Positions 1 to 7,875 of a DNA stretch of 64,000 nucleotides are shown piece after piece. Each line of letters begins with the position of its first letter. The stretch's first letter is position 1. Origin of the DNA: AC-51 sp036265325 (GTDB lineage Bacteria > Actinomycetota > UBA4738 > HRBIN12); assembly GCA_036265325.1 (NCBI GenBank), contig DATAPH010000060.1, positions 1 through 64,000 of the forward strand. Reading direction: 5' to 3'. Below the pieces are notes generated by a model, which searched no databases, was not told the origin of the DNA, and was given only the letters and a program-made list of their open reading frames with translations. Both the position numbers and the translations under genes were made by a program.

Positions 1-150
1 CCCTCGACCGTGAGGTCTTCGTGGACGTCGATCCGGCCGCCCCGACCCTGGGGCAAGCCTGCTGCGGCCGCCAACGGCGCGGCCTCGAGGCCGCCGCCCC
101 AGATGACACACCGCGTGTCGATCGTGTCGCCGTCGGACAGCACGACGTGG
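1..150 (-). pseudogene. Inverted internal fragment of the NDH-2 gene
   Basis: Read on the minus strand from about 150 down to 1, this segment encodes NDH-2-like sequence, including HVVLSDGDTIDTR, VIWGGGLEAAPLA and GRGGRIDVHEDLTVEG. In the family this stretch lies directly before the VGDLANIPG motif. Here that motif is on the opposite strand, starting at about 150. The stretch is therefore inverted relative to the rest of the gene. The junction lies in CACGACGTG (141-149), whose reverse complement begins the inverted piece. It could be a real inversion between short inverted repeats or a chimeric join at a contig edge; position 1 is still inside the inverted piece, so the left junction is not visible. 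Confidence 0.7.
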
Positions 151-539
151 TCGGCGACCTCGCGAACATCCCGGGCGACGACGGCCGCGCCTTCCCACAA
201 CTGGGGTCGGTCGCGCTCCAAGCCGGGCAGTGGACGGCGGAGAACATCGTGGCGGACGTGGACCGCAAGCCTATGGAGCCGTTCGCGTATCACGACAAGG
301 GGATCATGGCGATGATCGGCCACAACGCCGCGATCGCCGAGATGGGGGAACACCGGCACGAGTTGCACGGCGCCGTCGGATACGCGGCATGGCTCGGTGT
401 GCACGCCTACCTGATGAGCGGCGTCCACCAGCGGACCGACGCGTTCATCGACTGGGCATGGGACGAGTTCAACAAGCGCCGCGTCCTCGACACCACCGAC
501 GAGGCACGGCTGCACCGGGAAGGGGACGAGGATGCCTGA
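141..539 (+). CDS. ndh: Type II NADH dehydrogenase (NDH-2), C-terminal part only
   Basis: This is the C-terminal part of a single-subunit, FAD-dependent NADH:quinone oxidoreductase, a membrane-associated respiratory enzyme that does not pump protons. Seen here are VGDLANIPG (the second FAD-contacting motif), FPQLGSVALQAGQW, and the tail HDKGIMAMIG, AIAEMGEHRHELHG and AAWLGVHAYLMSGV, which forms the C-terminal membrane-anchoring region. Upstream of about 141 the frame no longer encodes the protein, because the adjoining segment is inverted. The N-terminal FAD and NADH domains lie outside the window or on the other strand. The stop overlaps the start of the GMC oxidoreductase gene by 8 bases, which suggests co-transcription. 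As drawn the gene is broken. Confidence 0.8.
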   Translation, partial: HDVVGDLANIPGDDGRAFPQLGSVALQAGQWTAENIVADVDRKPMEPFAYHDKGIMAMIGHNAAIAEMGEHRHELHGAVGYAAWLGVHAYLMSGVHQRTDAFIDWAWDEFNKRRVLDTTDEARLHREGDEDA

Positions 540-2085
540 GTCGTACGACGTCATCATCATCGGGACCGGCGCGGGCGGTGGGACGCTCGCCAACACCCTG
601 GCCGCCTCCGGCAAGAAGATCCTGCTCCTGGAGCGCGGCGACTTCCTGCCGCGTGAGCAGGAGAACTGGGACCCGGAAGAGGTGTTCATCAAGGGGCGCT
701 ACATCTCCAAGGACACGTGGTACACCACGAAGGGCGAGGCCTTCCAGCCACAGGTGCACTACTTCGTCGGAGGCGCGACCAAGATGTACGGCGCGGCGCT
801 GTACCGCCTGCGTCCGCAGGACTTCGGCGAGATCAAGCACATCGACGGCATCTCGCCTGCCTGGCCGCTCAGCTACGACGACTTCGAGCCGTACTACACG
901 AAGGCCGAGTGGCTGTACCAGGTGCACGGCAACCACGGCGAGGACCCGATCGAAGGCGAGTGGAGCAAGCAGTATCCGTGGCCCGCCGTCTCGCACGAGC
1001 CGCGGATCCAGGAGCTCTCCGACAACCTCACATCGGCGGGCTACCACCCCTTCCACGCGCCGTGCGGGATCCAGCTTGACGAGGCCGATCGGCCGCGGAG
1101 CACCTGCATCCGGTGCACCTGGTGCGACGGGTACCCATGTCTGGTGCACGCCAAGTCCGACGCCGAGGTGATGGCGGTGCGTCCCGTGCTCGCCATGCCG
1201 AACATCACGCTCAAGGTGAACTCCCAAGTCGTGAAGCTCGAGACCGACGCGACCGGCCGGACCGTGACCGGCGTGGTGGTGGATCACGACGGCGAGCGCG
1301 AGACGTACACCGCGGACATCGTGTCGGTGTCGGCCGGCGCGTCGAACAGCGCACGGATCCTGCTGGCGTCCGCCAACGAGACGCACCCGAACGGACTGGC
1401 CAACGGCTCCGACCAGGTCGGGCGGAATTACATGTACCACAACAGCAAAGCGATGGTCGCGCTCGCCAAGGAGCCGAACGACACGACCTTCCAGAAGACG
1501 CTCGGCGTGAACGACTTTTACTTCGGGGCCGACGGCTTCGACTATCCGGTCGGGCAGATCCAGATGGTCGGCAAATCGAATGCCGAAGCGATGAAGGGTG
1601 AAGAGCCGGCGCTGACGAAGCTCGCGCCGCACTGGTCGCTCGAAGAAACGGCCGCCCACGCGGTCGACGTGTGGCTCACGACGGAGGATCTCCCGCTCCC
1701 GGATAACCGGGTGACGCTCGACAAGGACGGCAACGTGCATCTGGCGTACTCGTCGAGCAACGACGAGGAGGCGAGCCGGCTCTACCACGAGGTCAGGGCG
1801 ATGCTGAACCACGTCGGGATGGCCGATCACCACGTCTTGCGCAAGAACTTCTACATGCACATGGACGTGCCGATCGCCGGGGTCGCCCACCAAGCGGGCA
1901 CGTGTCGGTTCGGCCGCGACCCGGTCGACTCGGTGCTCGACGAGAATTGCAAGACCCACGAGCTCGACAACCTGTACGTGGTGGATACGAGCTTCTTCCC
2001 GAGCATCGGCGCGGTGAACCCCGCGCTCACGGCGATGGCGAACGCCATCCGCGTGGGCGAGCACCTGACCGACCGACTCACCTAG
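532..2085 (+). CDS. GMC-family FAD-dependent oxidoreductase
   Basis: A 517-residue glucose-methanol-choline family flavoenzyme, expected to oxidise an alcohol or sugar hydroxyl. The N-terminal Rossmann motif GTGAGGGTLA at residues 10-20 binds FAD. The C-terminal block HQAGTCRFG (about 455) and DTSFFPSIGAVNPALTAMA (about 490) carries the family's catalytic His/Asn region. A cysteine-rich stretch, CIRCTWCDGYPC near residue 195, is typical of the bacterial subgroup of GMC and gluconate-dehydrogenase-like proteins. No signal peptide is visible. The ATG follows a GGGGACGAGG ribosome site inside the end of ndh. Next comes an SDR 36 bp downstream; such pairs often oxidise polyols or sugars in sequence. 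The substrate cannot be read from sequence. Confidence 0.88.
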   Translation: MPESYDVIIIGTGAGGGTLANTLAASGKKILLLERGDFLPREQENWDPEEVFIKGRYISKDTWYTTKGEAFQPQVHYFVGGATKMYGAALYRLRPQDFGEIKHIDGISPAWPLSYDDFEPYYTKAEWLYQVHGNHGEDPIEGEWSKQYPWPAVSHEPRIQELSDNLTSAGYHPFHAPCGIQLDEADRPRSTCIRCTWCDGYPCLVHAKSDAEVMAVRPVLAMPNITLKVNSQVVKLETDATGRTVTGVVVDHDGERETYTADIVSVSAGASNSARILLASANETHPNGLANGSDQVGRNYMYHNSKAMVALAKEPNDTTFQKTLGVNDFYFGADGFDYPVGQIQMVGKSNAEAMKGEEPALTKLAPHWSLEETAAHAVDVWLTTEDLPLPDNRVTLDKDGNVHLAYSSSNDEEASRLYHEVRAMLNHVGMADHHVLRKNFYMHMDVPIAGVAHQAGTCRFGRDPVDSVLDENCKTHELDNLYVVDTSFFPSIGAVNPALTAMANAIRVGEHLTDRLT

Positions 2086-2121
2086 TCGCATCCGATATCC
2101 GACGCAAACCGAGGAGGGACC

Positions 2122-2889
2122 ATGAGCTTGAAAGGCAAGTCCGCCATCGTGACCGGTGGCAACACGGGCATCGGCAAGGCGATCGTGCTCGCGCTCGCGG
2201 AGCAAGGCGCGAACATCTGCATCGACTACGTCGCCAACGAACAGGCGACGGAGGATCTCGAGAAGCAGGTCGCCGCCCTGGGCGATCAGGCGATCGGCGT
2301 CGACGCCGATGTCAGCAAGGTCGATGACCTGCAGATGCTGATCGACTCGACCGTCAAGGCGTTCGGCCGGCTCGACATCATGGTCAACAACGCGGGCGTC
2401 GAGACGCGCTCATCGGTCCTGGACACCACCGAGAAGCAGTACGACTTCGTGCTGAACGTCAACCTGAAGAGCGCGTTCTTCGGGACGCAGCTCGCGGCCA
2501 AGCAGATGATCAAGCAGGGCGACGGCGGTCGGATCATCAACGTGACGTCGGTACACGAGGACTGGCCGATGCCCGGCAACACCGCGTACTGCCTGTCGAA
2601 GGGGGGCATGCGGATGCTCACGCGTACCGCCGGCGTCGAGCTCGCGCCGCACAACATCACCGTGGTCGGCGTCGGACCAGGTGCCGTCGACACGCCGATC
2701 AACAAGCAGACCGAAGACGACCCCGAGGCGATGAAGCGCTTGAACACGGCGATCCCGCTCGGCCGGATGGCTGAGCCCAACGAGATCGGCAGCGTCGTCG
2801 CGTTCGTCGCGGGCGACGGGTCGAGCTACGTGACCGCCACGACGATCTTTGCCGACGGCGGGATCATGCAGAGCAGTCCCGGGCTGTAA
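2122..2889 (+). CDS. SDR-family oxidoreductase (glucose 1-dehydrogenase-like)
   Basis: A classical short-chain dehydrogenase of 255 residues. It shows the cofactor motif TGGNTGIG at 11-18, NNAG near 90, the catalytic Ser in INVTSVHE (about 142) and YCLSK at about 155-159 (Tyr-X3-Lys). The C-terminal DGG segment is also present. An acidic Asp after beta-2 (CIDY) fits a preference for NAD rather than NADP, but this is a weak inference. The overall pattern resembles the glucose 1-dehydrogenase/FabG-like group. A strong GAGGAGGG ribosome site precedes the ATG. It lies 36 bp behind the GMC oxidoreductase in the same direction, so the two probably share a transcript. It ends 3 bp from the convergent GH9 gene, with no room for a terminator. 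Confidence 0.88.
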   Translation: MSLKGKSAIVTGGNTGIGKAIVLALAEQGANICIDYVANEQATEDLEKQVAALGDQAIGVDADVSKVDDLQMLIDSTVKAFGRLDIMVNNAGVETRSSVLDTTEKQYDFVLNVNLKSAFFGTQLAAKQMIKQGDGGRIINVTSVHEDWPMPGNTAYCLSKGGMRMLTRTAGVELAPHNITVVGVGPGAVDTPINKQTEDDPEAMKRLNTAIPLGRMAEPNEIGSVVAFVAGDGSSYVTATTIFADGGIMQSSPGL

Positions 2890-2892
2890 CGG

Positions 2893-4830
2893 CTACGGCT
2901 GGTTCGACAGCCAGGCGAAGGCCAACGGCGACGCGGCGGTCAGATCGATCGCCGGCTCGACCGTGGAGAACGACTGCACGTTGTCGGTGAACTTCGCGCC
3001 TGAGCCATCGAACGCGCCGAAGCGGTCGCTGCCGTCCGCCGGGCAGAGGTTCATCCCCGAGACCACGCCTTGATAGGTCGTGCCGTTCGGACCTTCAACG
3101 GCCGCGCCCTTCAGGATCGGCGCGGTGCCGTCGAGGTGGCCGGCGATGTTCGCGATCTGATGGTGGATGCAGTCGGGGAACACCTTGCCGTCGCCGACGA
3201 TCAGCGACGAACCCCACGCGTTCGCGCCAAGGATGTTCCCGAGCCAGCCCATCGCCTGGTCGGCGTAGGTGGACGTGCCCGTGAGCGCGTCGTATTCGCT
3301 CGCCATCACCGACAGCCCTTCGCCATGCGTGGTCGTGTCCCACTGCGCCCACCCGAAGCCGAAGCCGAACGGGTCGGTCGCGGCCTCGGCGACGGCGTTG
3401 TCCAACTCCTTCTTCATGTCGGCGAGCAGCTGCGCCCGCGTCACCGCGAGCCCGGCGGGGTCGCCCGCCGCGTCGATCGCGCGGTACAGCTCGTAGTGCG
3501 CGAGCCCGCTGACGTCGTACAGGTTGAGCGTGTCGCCGGCGTCGCCGGGCCCGGTGATGTACGCGTGCGCCCAATGTGCGGCCTGCGTCAGGTAGAACGA
3601 CGGGTCGGTGTGCGGCAGGCCGGTCGGCAGCCCGCCGTCCGTGAGCGCCGTCGCGAGCTCGGTTGCGCCCAGCTCCAGGTCATCACGCCACTCGGTCTCG
3701 GGATAGAAGCTGAACGGGATCAGCGTCAGCAGATCGCCGGAGGGCGCCGTGTCGGCCAGGTCGAAGATGTGTTCCCCCGCCAGCAGACACCGCGCCGCGA
3801 GGCTCGGGGCCGTCGTTCGGTACACCTGGAAACACATCGCGAAGGCAGCCGCGTCGCGGCCCGCGAGGTTCGGGCTGACCGGCGTGCCGCCCGGCGCCGC
3901 TCGGAACACCGGCCGGTTGCGGATGTACCGGTAGGTGGGGTCGGTGCCGCCGTAGGTGTCGTCGGCTTGGGGGAGTCGCCAGATGTCGTGGTCGGAGACG
4001 GTCTTCGCGTTTCCGTCACCGATCCCCACTTGGTAGTAGAGCGTTTGCGTCTTGTCGTTCCACATCTTGAGCAGCCAATCGATGCCGAAACGCGCCTCCG
4101 CGGTGAAGTCGGATGTGGTCGAGCCGGCGCCCATCCGCGACGGGAAGTCCCGCACGCCGGCGAGCAGCAGATCGGTCGTGTAGCTCGCCGTCTGCACCGC
4201 CTTGAGGTAATCGCCGGCGTCGAACCAGCCGCCGGACGCGTCGACCGTCGTCCCGATCGCGTTGAGGTCGCCCTTGAAGTGCCCGGCCGTGTTGACGTGC
4301 GGCGTCGTGTACGTCATCGCATGCTCGTCGTTCAGATGTGCGGGCGCGGCGCGCAACGCCGACTTGATGAAGTCCGGCCCGTCACGCTCGGTCTGATAGA
4401 AGGACAACGCGTTCGCGAGCGCCGTCCGATACAGCGCCGCGTCCGTCCCGATCTTGAAACGCGGCGATGTCGCGGGCGCCACCCCGCCGACTTGGATCGT
4501 GTACGTGCCGGCGGTCTGCAGCGAGGTGAAGTCGATCGGGTGCACGAAACCGAACGTGCTGCTCCAACTCCCCGCCGACGCCGGCAGCGTGCCGCTGAAT
4601 ACGGACGTCTTCGTCGCAACGTCGACCACCGAGAACGGGGCACCCGTTTCGTCAACCGAGGACATGACGAACGCTTGCTTCGGCAACGTCGCGGGGTACC
4701 CGAGCTGATCGATGCGGACGTACACGCTCTCCGCCGTCGCCGCGTGCGCGACCGGCATCAGGCCGAACGCGAGCGCGATCGCGCAAAGCGCGAGGAGTGC
4801 GCGGTGCGGCCGGGGGGAACGTCGCATCAC
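2893..4830 (-). CDS. Secreted GH9 glycoside hydrolase (endoglucanase-like) with N-terminal Ig-like domain
   Basis: A 645-residue exported enzyme expected to cut beta-1,4-glucan. Residues 1-30 form a Sec signal peptide (RRSPRPHR, a hydrophobic run, then AHA). Residues 35-130 match the CelD N-terminal immunoglobulin-like domain (VRIDQLGYP). The GH9 (alpha/alpha)6 catalytic domain follows, with the catalytic Asp motif GGWFDAGDYLK near 205, HHQIANI near 555 and the proton donor Glu in VEPAIDLTA near 620. No carbohydrate-binding module or dockerin is visible. The first two codons are GTG and ATG, with no Shine-Dalgarno sequence and a good promoter immediately upstream, so the mRNA is probably leaderless. 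A close paralogue lies at 57605-59548. Confidence 0.92.
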   Translation of the reverse strand: MMRRSPRPHRALLALCAIALAFGLMPVAHAATAESVYVRIDQLGYPATLPKQAFVMSSVDETGAPFSVVDVATKTSVFSGTLPASAGSWSSTFGFVHPIDFTSLQTAGTYTIQVGGVAPATSPRFKIGTDAALYRTALANALSFYQTERDGPDFIKSALRAAPAHLNDEHAMTYTTPHVNTAGHFKGDLNAIGTTVDASGGWFDAGDYLKAVQTASYTTDLLLAGVRDFPSRMGAGSTTSDFTAEARFGIDWLLKMWNDKTQTLYYQVGIGDGNAKTVSDHDIWRLPQADDTYGGTDPTYRYIRNRPVFRAAPGGTPVSPNLAGRDAAAFAMCFQVYRTTAPSLAARCLLAGEHIFDLADTAPSGDLLTLIPFSFYPETEWRDDLELGATELATALTDGGLPTGLPHTDPSFYLTQAAHWAHAYITGPGDAGDTLNLYDVSGLAHYELYRAIDAAGDPAGLAVTRAQLLADMKKELDNAVAEAATDPFGFGFGWAQWDTTTHGEGLSVMASEYDALTGTSTYADQAMGWLGNILGANAWGSSLIVGDGKVFPDCIHHQIANIAGHLDGTAPILKGAAVEGPNGTTYQGVVSGMNLCPADGSDRFGAFDGSGAKFTDNVQSFSTVEPAIDLTAASPLAFAWLSNQP

Positions 4831-4834
4831 GCCG

Positions 4835-4864
4835 ATGCTATGTGGCGCTCGTGCGCCGGGTCAA
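4835..4864 (-). promoter_or_regulatory. Promoter of the first GH9 gene (leaderless)
   Basis: On the minus strand, TTGACC (4859-4864) and TAGCAT (4835-4840) are separated by 18 bp. The GTG/ATG start lies only 4-7 nt past the -10 box, so transcription would begin at or next to the start codon. Confidence 0.5.
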
Positions 4865-4877
4865 CGCGTCAGTTGAC
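4860..4877. promoter_or_regulatory. Palindrome overlapping the -35 box of the GH9 promoter
   Basis: GTCAAC-GCGTCA-GTTGAC is an inverted repeat with perfect 6-bp arms. It covers most of the proposed -35 hexamer and the stop codon of the DUF2630 gene. The position suits an operator for a regulator of glycosidase expression; no regulator gene is adjacent. Confidence 0.4.
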
Positions 4878-5111
4878 GTACCCCTCGACGGTGCTCTCGT
4901 CGCGCACGTTCGCGTCATCTGGGTCGAGTCCCGCCGACCGGCGCGCTCGCCGTTGGTGCAACAGGTCCCAACATTGATCGAGGCTGACGCCGAGGTCCTT
5001 GAGCCGCTCCCGATCGCCGTCCGACGCTTCGCCGCGCGACTCCTTCTGGAACAGCTGGTGCTCCTCGTCGGCGAGTTCGTTGATCCGCGCGATCACGTCC
5101 TGGTCGTCCAT
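4869..5111 (-). CDS. DUF2630 family protein
   Basis: An 80-residue acidic, helical protein, MDDQDVIARINELADEEH at the start and LDQCWDLLHQRRARR near 50-65, matching the actinobacterial DUF2630 pattern of DEEH, QCWDLLRQRRA and a C-terminal VEGY. The function of this family is unknown to me. The start at 5111 is chosen because GAGGAGGA lies 8-10 nt upstream; a longer in-frame reading to 5159 has no ribosome site. It is followed on the same strand by the GH9 gene, which seems to have its own promoter. Confidence 0.82.
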   Translation of the reverse strand: MDDQDVIARINELADEEHQLFQKESRGEASDGDRERLKDLGVSLDQCWDLLHQRRARRSAGLDPDDANVRDESTVEGYVN

Positions 5112-5178
5112 CCCTGCGTCCTCCTCGTCGATGTACCGCCGGTCGCCCCATCGTCCCACCCAGCTCGGAAAGAAGGGG

Positions 5179-5237
5179 TTGACGGTGCGCCTCGACCGGC
5201 GTACTTTACCGACAGGTTAGATAACCGAGAGGTTGAG
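5179..5237 (+). promoter_or_regulatory. Promoter and operator of the ArsR/SRPBCC operon
   Basis: TTGACG (5179-5184), a 17-bp spacer and TACTTT (5202-5207) form a good sigma-70-like promoter. Just downstream, ACCGACAGGTTAG (5208-5220) is repeated 16 bp later as ACCGAGAGGTTGA (5224-5236). Between them GGTTA-GA-TAACC (5215-5226) is a perfect inverted repeat. The element overlaps the expected transcription start, which suits autorepression by the ArsR protein encoded immediately after it. Confidence 0.6.
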
Positions 5238-5243
5238 CAAGCG

Positions 5244-5597
5244 ATGGCGACGGACATGTTGGAAGGCCAATTGGATAGAACCTTCGCGGCCCTCTCGGAT
5301 CCGACCCGGCGCGCGATCGTGGAGCGCCTTGCGGACGGCGAAGCCTCGGTGACCGAGCTGGCCGCGCCGTTCTCGATGAGCCTGCCGGCGGTCTCCAAGC
5401 ATCTGAAGGTCCTCGAGAAGGCCGGCCTGATCTCACGCGGCCGCAAGGCGCAGTGGCGCCCGTGCCGGCTCGAACCGGAACCACTGAAGGAGGCGTCGGA
5501 CTGGCTCGAGGAGTACCGGCGTCTATGGGAGGAGCGGCTCGACCGCCTCGACGAATACCTGCGCACGCTGCAGGGGAAGGAGCAAGACGATGAATGA
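5244..5597 (+). CDS. ArsR-family winged-helix transcriptional repressor
   Basis: A 117-residue regulator. Residues 10-85 form the winged helix: FAALSDPTRRAIVERL, then the recognition region MSLPAVSKHLKVLEKAGLI, then the wing RGRKAQWRPC. No metal-binding Cys motif such as CVC is present in helix 3, so metal sensing is unlikely. The family members paired with AHSA1/SRPBCC proteins usually control that partner. The ATG at 5244 sits about 30 nt beyond the predicted promoter; a second ATG at 5256 is possible. The gene overlaps the SRPBCC gene by 8 bases, so the pair is translationally coupled and probably autoregulated through the repeats upstream. Confidence 0.9.
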   Translation: MATDMLEGQLDRTFAALSDPTRRAIVERLADGEASVTELAAPFSMSLPAVSKHLKVLEKAGLISRGRKAQWRPCRLEPEPLKEASDWLEEYRRLWEERLDRLDEYLRTLQGKEQDDE

Positions 5598-6513
5598 CCT
5601 CACCGCAGAGGTGACGATCACCCGCATGCTCGACGCGCCGGCCGACCTGGTGTTCCGAGCGTGGACCGAGGGCGAGCACCTCGCCAAGTGGTACGCGCCC
5701 GAGGGCTTTACCGTTGCGCGGGCCCAGTCCGACGCGAAAGAGGGCGGAGCGTTCAGCATCGTGATGCAGGGCCCCGACGGGGCGGAGTACCCCCTGTGGG
5801 GCACCTACACGGAGTTCGATCCACCGAAGAAGCTCATCGCGTCGGCGACGGCCGCCGGCCCCGACGGCACGCCGGCGCTCGATTCCGTCACAACGGTCAC
5901 GCTCGTCGATCACGACGGCAAGACCGAGATGACGGTGCACGAGAAGGCGCAGGCGCTGACGCCCGAGGCGGCGCCGATGCTCGCCGGCATGGAGGTCGGG
6001 CTTCTGCAGACCCTCCGGAAGCTCGACGACGTCGTCACCGGCGCCATCGACCGCTCGATCGTGCTCTCGCGGATGCTCCAGGCGCCGCGCGAGCGGGTCT
6101 TCGAGCTGTGGACATCGGCCGAGCATCTCGCCAACTGGTGGGGGCCCAACGGGTTCACGGTGACGACACACGAAGCCGACATCCGACCGGGCGGCGTGTG
6201 GCGGTTCACGATGCACGGTCCCGACGGCACGGACTACCCGAGCGCCATCCACTACGACGAGGTCCGTGCGCCCGAGCTGATCACGTTCGTGCACGGCGAC
6301 GACGTCGGCGAGATGCCACCGTTCCGCGGCACGATCACGTTCGACGATTTCCAGGGCATGACGATCCTCACGATGCGCACGGTCTTCGTGACGACCGACG
6401 AACTGCAGCGGCAGGTCGAGAAGGTCGGTGCGATCGAGGGTGGCAACCAAACCCTGGACCGGCTGGTCGGCTATGCCGACGAGGTCATCAAGGCGCGCCA
6501 CGACGCGCAGTGA
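5590..6513 (+). CDS. Double AHSA1/SRPBCC-domain protein
   Basis: A 307-residue protein made of two tandem AHSA1-type SRPBCC (START-like) domains. Repeat 1 covers about residues 5-150 (ITRMLDAPADLVFRAWTEGEHLAKW). Repeat 2 covers about 155-305 (LSRMLQAPRERVFELWTSAEHLANWW). Each repeat has the GPDG and Y-E-D pattern of the family. These domains form a deep pocket for hydrophobic ligands, but the ligand here is unknown. Most family members have one domain, so this looks like an internal duplication and fusion. It is co-transcribed with the ArsR repressor, with overlapping ends. A strong hairpin follows the stop codon. Confidence 0.9.
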   Translation: MNDLTAEVTITRMLDAPADLVFRAWTEGEHLAKWYAPEGFTVARAQSDAKEGGAFSIVMQGPDGAEYPLWGTYTEFDPPKKLIASATAAGPDGTPALDSVTTVTLVDHDGKTEMTVHEKAQALTPEAAPMLAGMEVGLLQTLRKLDDVVTGAIDRSIVLSRMLQAPRERVFELWTSAEHLANWWGPNGFTVTTHEADIRPGGVWRFTMHGPDGTDYPSAIHYDEVRAPELITFVHGDDVGEMPPFRGTITFDDFQGMTILTMRTVFVTTDELQRQVEKVGAIEGGNQTLDRLVGYADEVIKARHDAQ

Positions 6514-6527
6514 GACAGCGGTACAAG

Positions 6528-6559
6528 CGGCGAGGGCGTCTCCTAGGACGCCCTCGCCG
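6528..6559. terminator. Bidirectional hairpin terminator
   Basis: A perfect 13-bp stem (CGGCGAGGGCGTC / GACGCCCTCGCCG) with a 6-nt loop TCCTAG lies between two convergent genes. There is only a short T-rich tail, so it may act on both strands in the high-GC manner. Confidence 0.75.
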
Positions 6560-6564
6560 TTGTC

Positions 6565-7743
6565 CTACGTGAGCGCGGCGGCGGGTGCTTCCTTCCGCGG
6601 GTCCACGAACGGGATCGATGCGGTCGTGCCCTCGATCGTGGTGCCGTGCTCGGTGTGGATCTCGAGCGTCGTGCCCGGCTCCGCCATGTCGATGGGCACC
6701 CACACGAATCCGATGTTCCGCTCCAGACCCGGCGACCACACCGCGTCCGTGACGCGGCCAACTGTCTTTCCGTCGCGGACGACGTCCCACGGCCGCGAGA
6801 GCTCCGCTCGGAGCTGATCGCCCGGCAGGTCGAGGCCGACCAACTTGCGGCCGACGCCCTTCGCCTTCAGCGCCTCGAGCGCAGCCTTCCCGATGTAGTC
6901 CTGCGGCTGATCCTCGACGAGGCGCTCGAGTCCCATCACGTGCAGCGGGGTGTCGTCGAGCGTCATGTCCGACCCGTAGTTGAAGATGCCGCCCTCGATC
7001 CGGCGCGCCTCACACGGTGCGATCGGCTTGATCCCGAATTCCTCGCCAGCGCCTGCCACCGCGTCCCACAGATCGTCGCCGCGAGAATAGTCAAGTAGGT
7101 TGACTTCGAAGCCAGGGATCGCGGTCCACCCGGTTCGGCTGATCAACACAGGGATGCCGTCGATCGAGAAGTTCTCGCACCAGTAGTACTTGATGTCGTA
7201 GATCGTGGAGCCGACGAGCTTCTCGAGCGTCTTCGCCGAGAACGGGCCCTGCACCTGCATCGGGTGGACGTCGGGCAAGGTGACCTTCGCGTTCAGCCCG
7301 CTCGACGCGGCCACACCGAGCGCGTAGAGGCCGGCGTCCGAGTCTGCGAGCTGCATCCACCACTTGTTCTCGTCGACGTGGAGCAACACTGGGTCGTTCA
7401 CGATCCCGCCGTCCGGCGCAGTGACGATCATGTACTTGCCCTGCTTGACCTTGCACTTGGTCAGGTCACGACAGGTGATCATGTCGATCAGCTTGTCGGC
7501 GTCGGGACCGCTGACCTCGACGGTCCGTTCCACGCCGACGTCCCACATCGTGACGCCATCGTTCAGCAGCGCGTACTCGACGTCCGGATCGTCGTAGTAG
7601 CCCGGCAGATACATATGGTTGTAGATGTCGTAGGCGGTGCAGCCGGCGCGCCGCGTCGCATCGAAATAGGGGGAGCGCCGGTACCACGGACCGAAGTACA
7701 GGGTCGCGCTCTGCTCGAGCATCTCCGGGCGTTCGTTGGTCAT
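6565..7743 (-). CDS. GcvT/DmdA-like aminomethyltransferase-fold protein, paralogue 1
   Basis: A 392-residue stand-alone protein of the glycine-cleavage T-protein superfamily, which moves one-carbon units from a substrate to tetrahydrofolate. Seen are YNHMYLPGY, WDVGVERTVEVSGPDA, TCRDLTKCKV, GGIVNDPVLLHVDE, LADSD and SRTGWTAIPGFEV in the folate-binding domain. A C-terminal barrel carries GRVTDAVWSPGLERNIGFVWV. The layout is closer to DMSP demethylase (DmdA) than to true GcvT. No glycine-cleavage H or P genes are nearby, so the substrate is probably another methylated compound. ATG at 7743 has GAGAGGAAAGA upstream. It is divergent from paralogue 2 and shares features with paralogue 3 at 16594-17739. 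Confidence 0.85.
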   Translation of the reverse strand: MTNERPEMLEQSATLYFGPWYRRSPYFDATRRAGCTAYDIYNHMYLPGYYDDPDVEYALLNDGVTMWDVGVERTVEVSGPDADKLIDMITCRDLTKCKVKQGKYMIVTAPDGGIVNDPVLLHVDENKWWMQLADSDAGLYALGVAASSGLNAKVTLPDVHPMQVQGPFSAKTLEKLVGSTIYDIKYYWCENFSIDGIPVLISRTGWTAIPGFEVNLLDYSRGDDLWDAVAGAGEEFGIKPIAPCEARRIEGGIFNYGSDMTLDDTPLHVMGLERLVEDQPQDYIGKAALEALKAKGVGRKLVGLDLPGDQLRAELSRPWDVVRDGKTVGRVTDAVWSPGLERNIGFVWVPIDMAEPGTTLEIHTEHGTTIEGTTASIPFVDPRKEAPAAALT

Positions 7744-7875
7744 AGTCTCTTTCCTCTCCACGACGGCCACGATGGTCGAGCTCACCCTACGCCCGGCTCC
7801 GCGACGCGCGGTAACCGCAGTTGCGCCGCCGGCCGACCTGTCAGACTGCCGGGACCGAGCCGGAAGGGGAATGGG

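Noticed and set aside
4797..5243. Long N-terminal extension of the ArsR protein
   Set aside because: The frame is open upstream but crosses the promoter and the antisense of DUF2630; the conserved domain starts just after the ATG at 5244.
6565..7743. Glycine cleavage T-protein (gcvT) assignment
   Set aside because: There are three paralogues, no gcvH or gcvP nearby, and the motifs are nearer to DMSP-demethylase-like proteins; no gene symbol is given.
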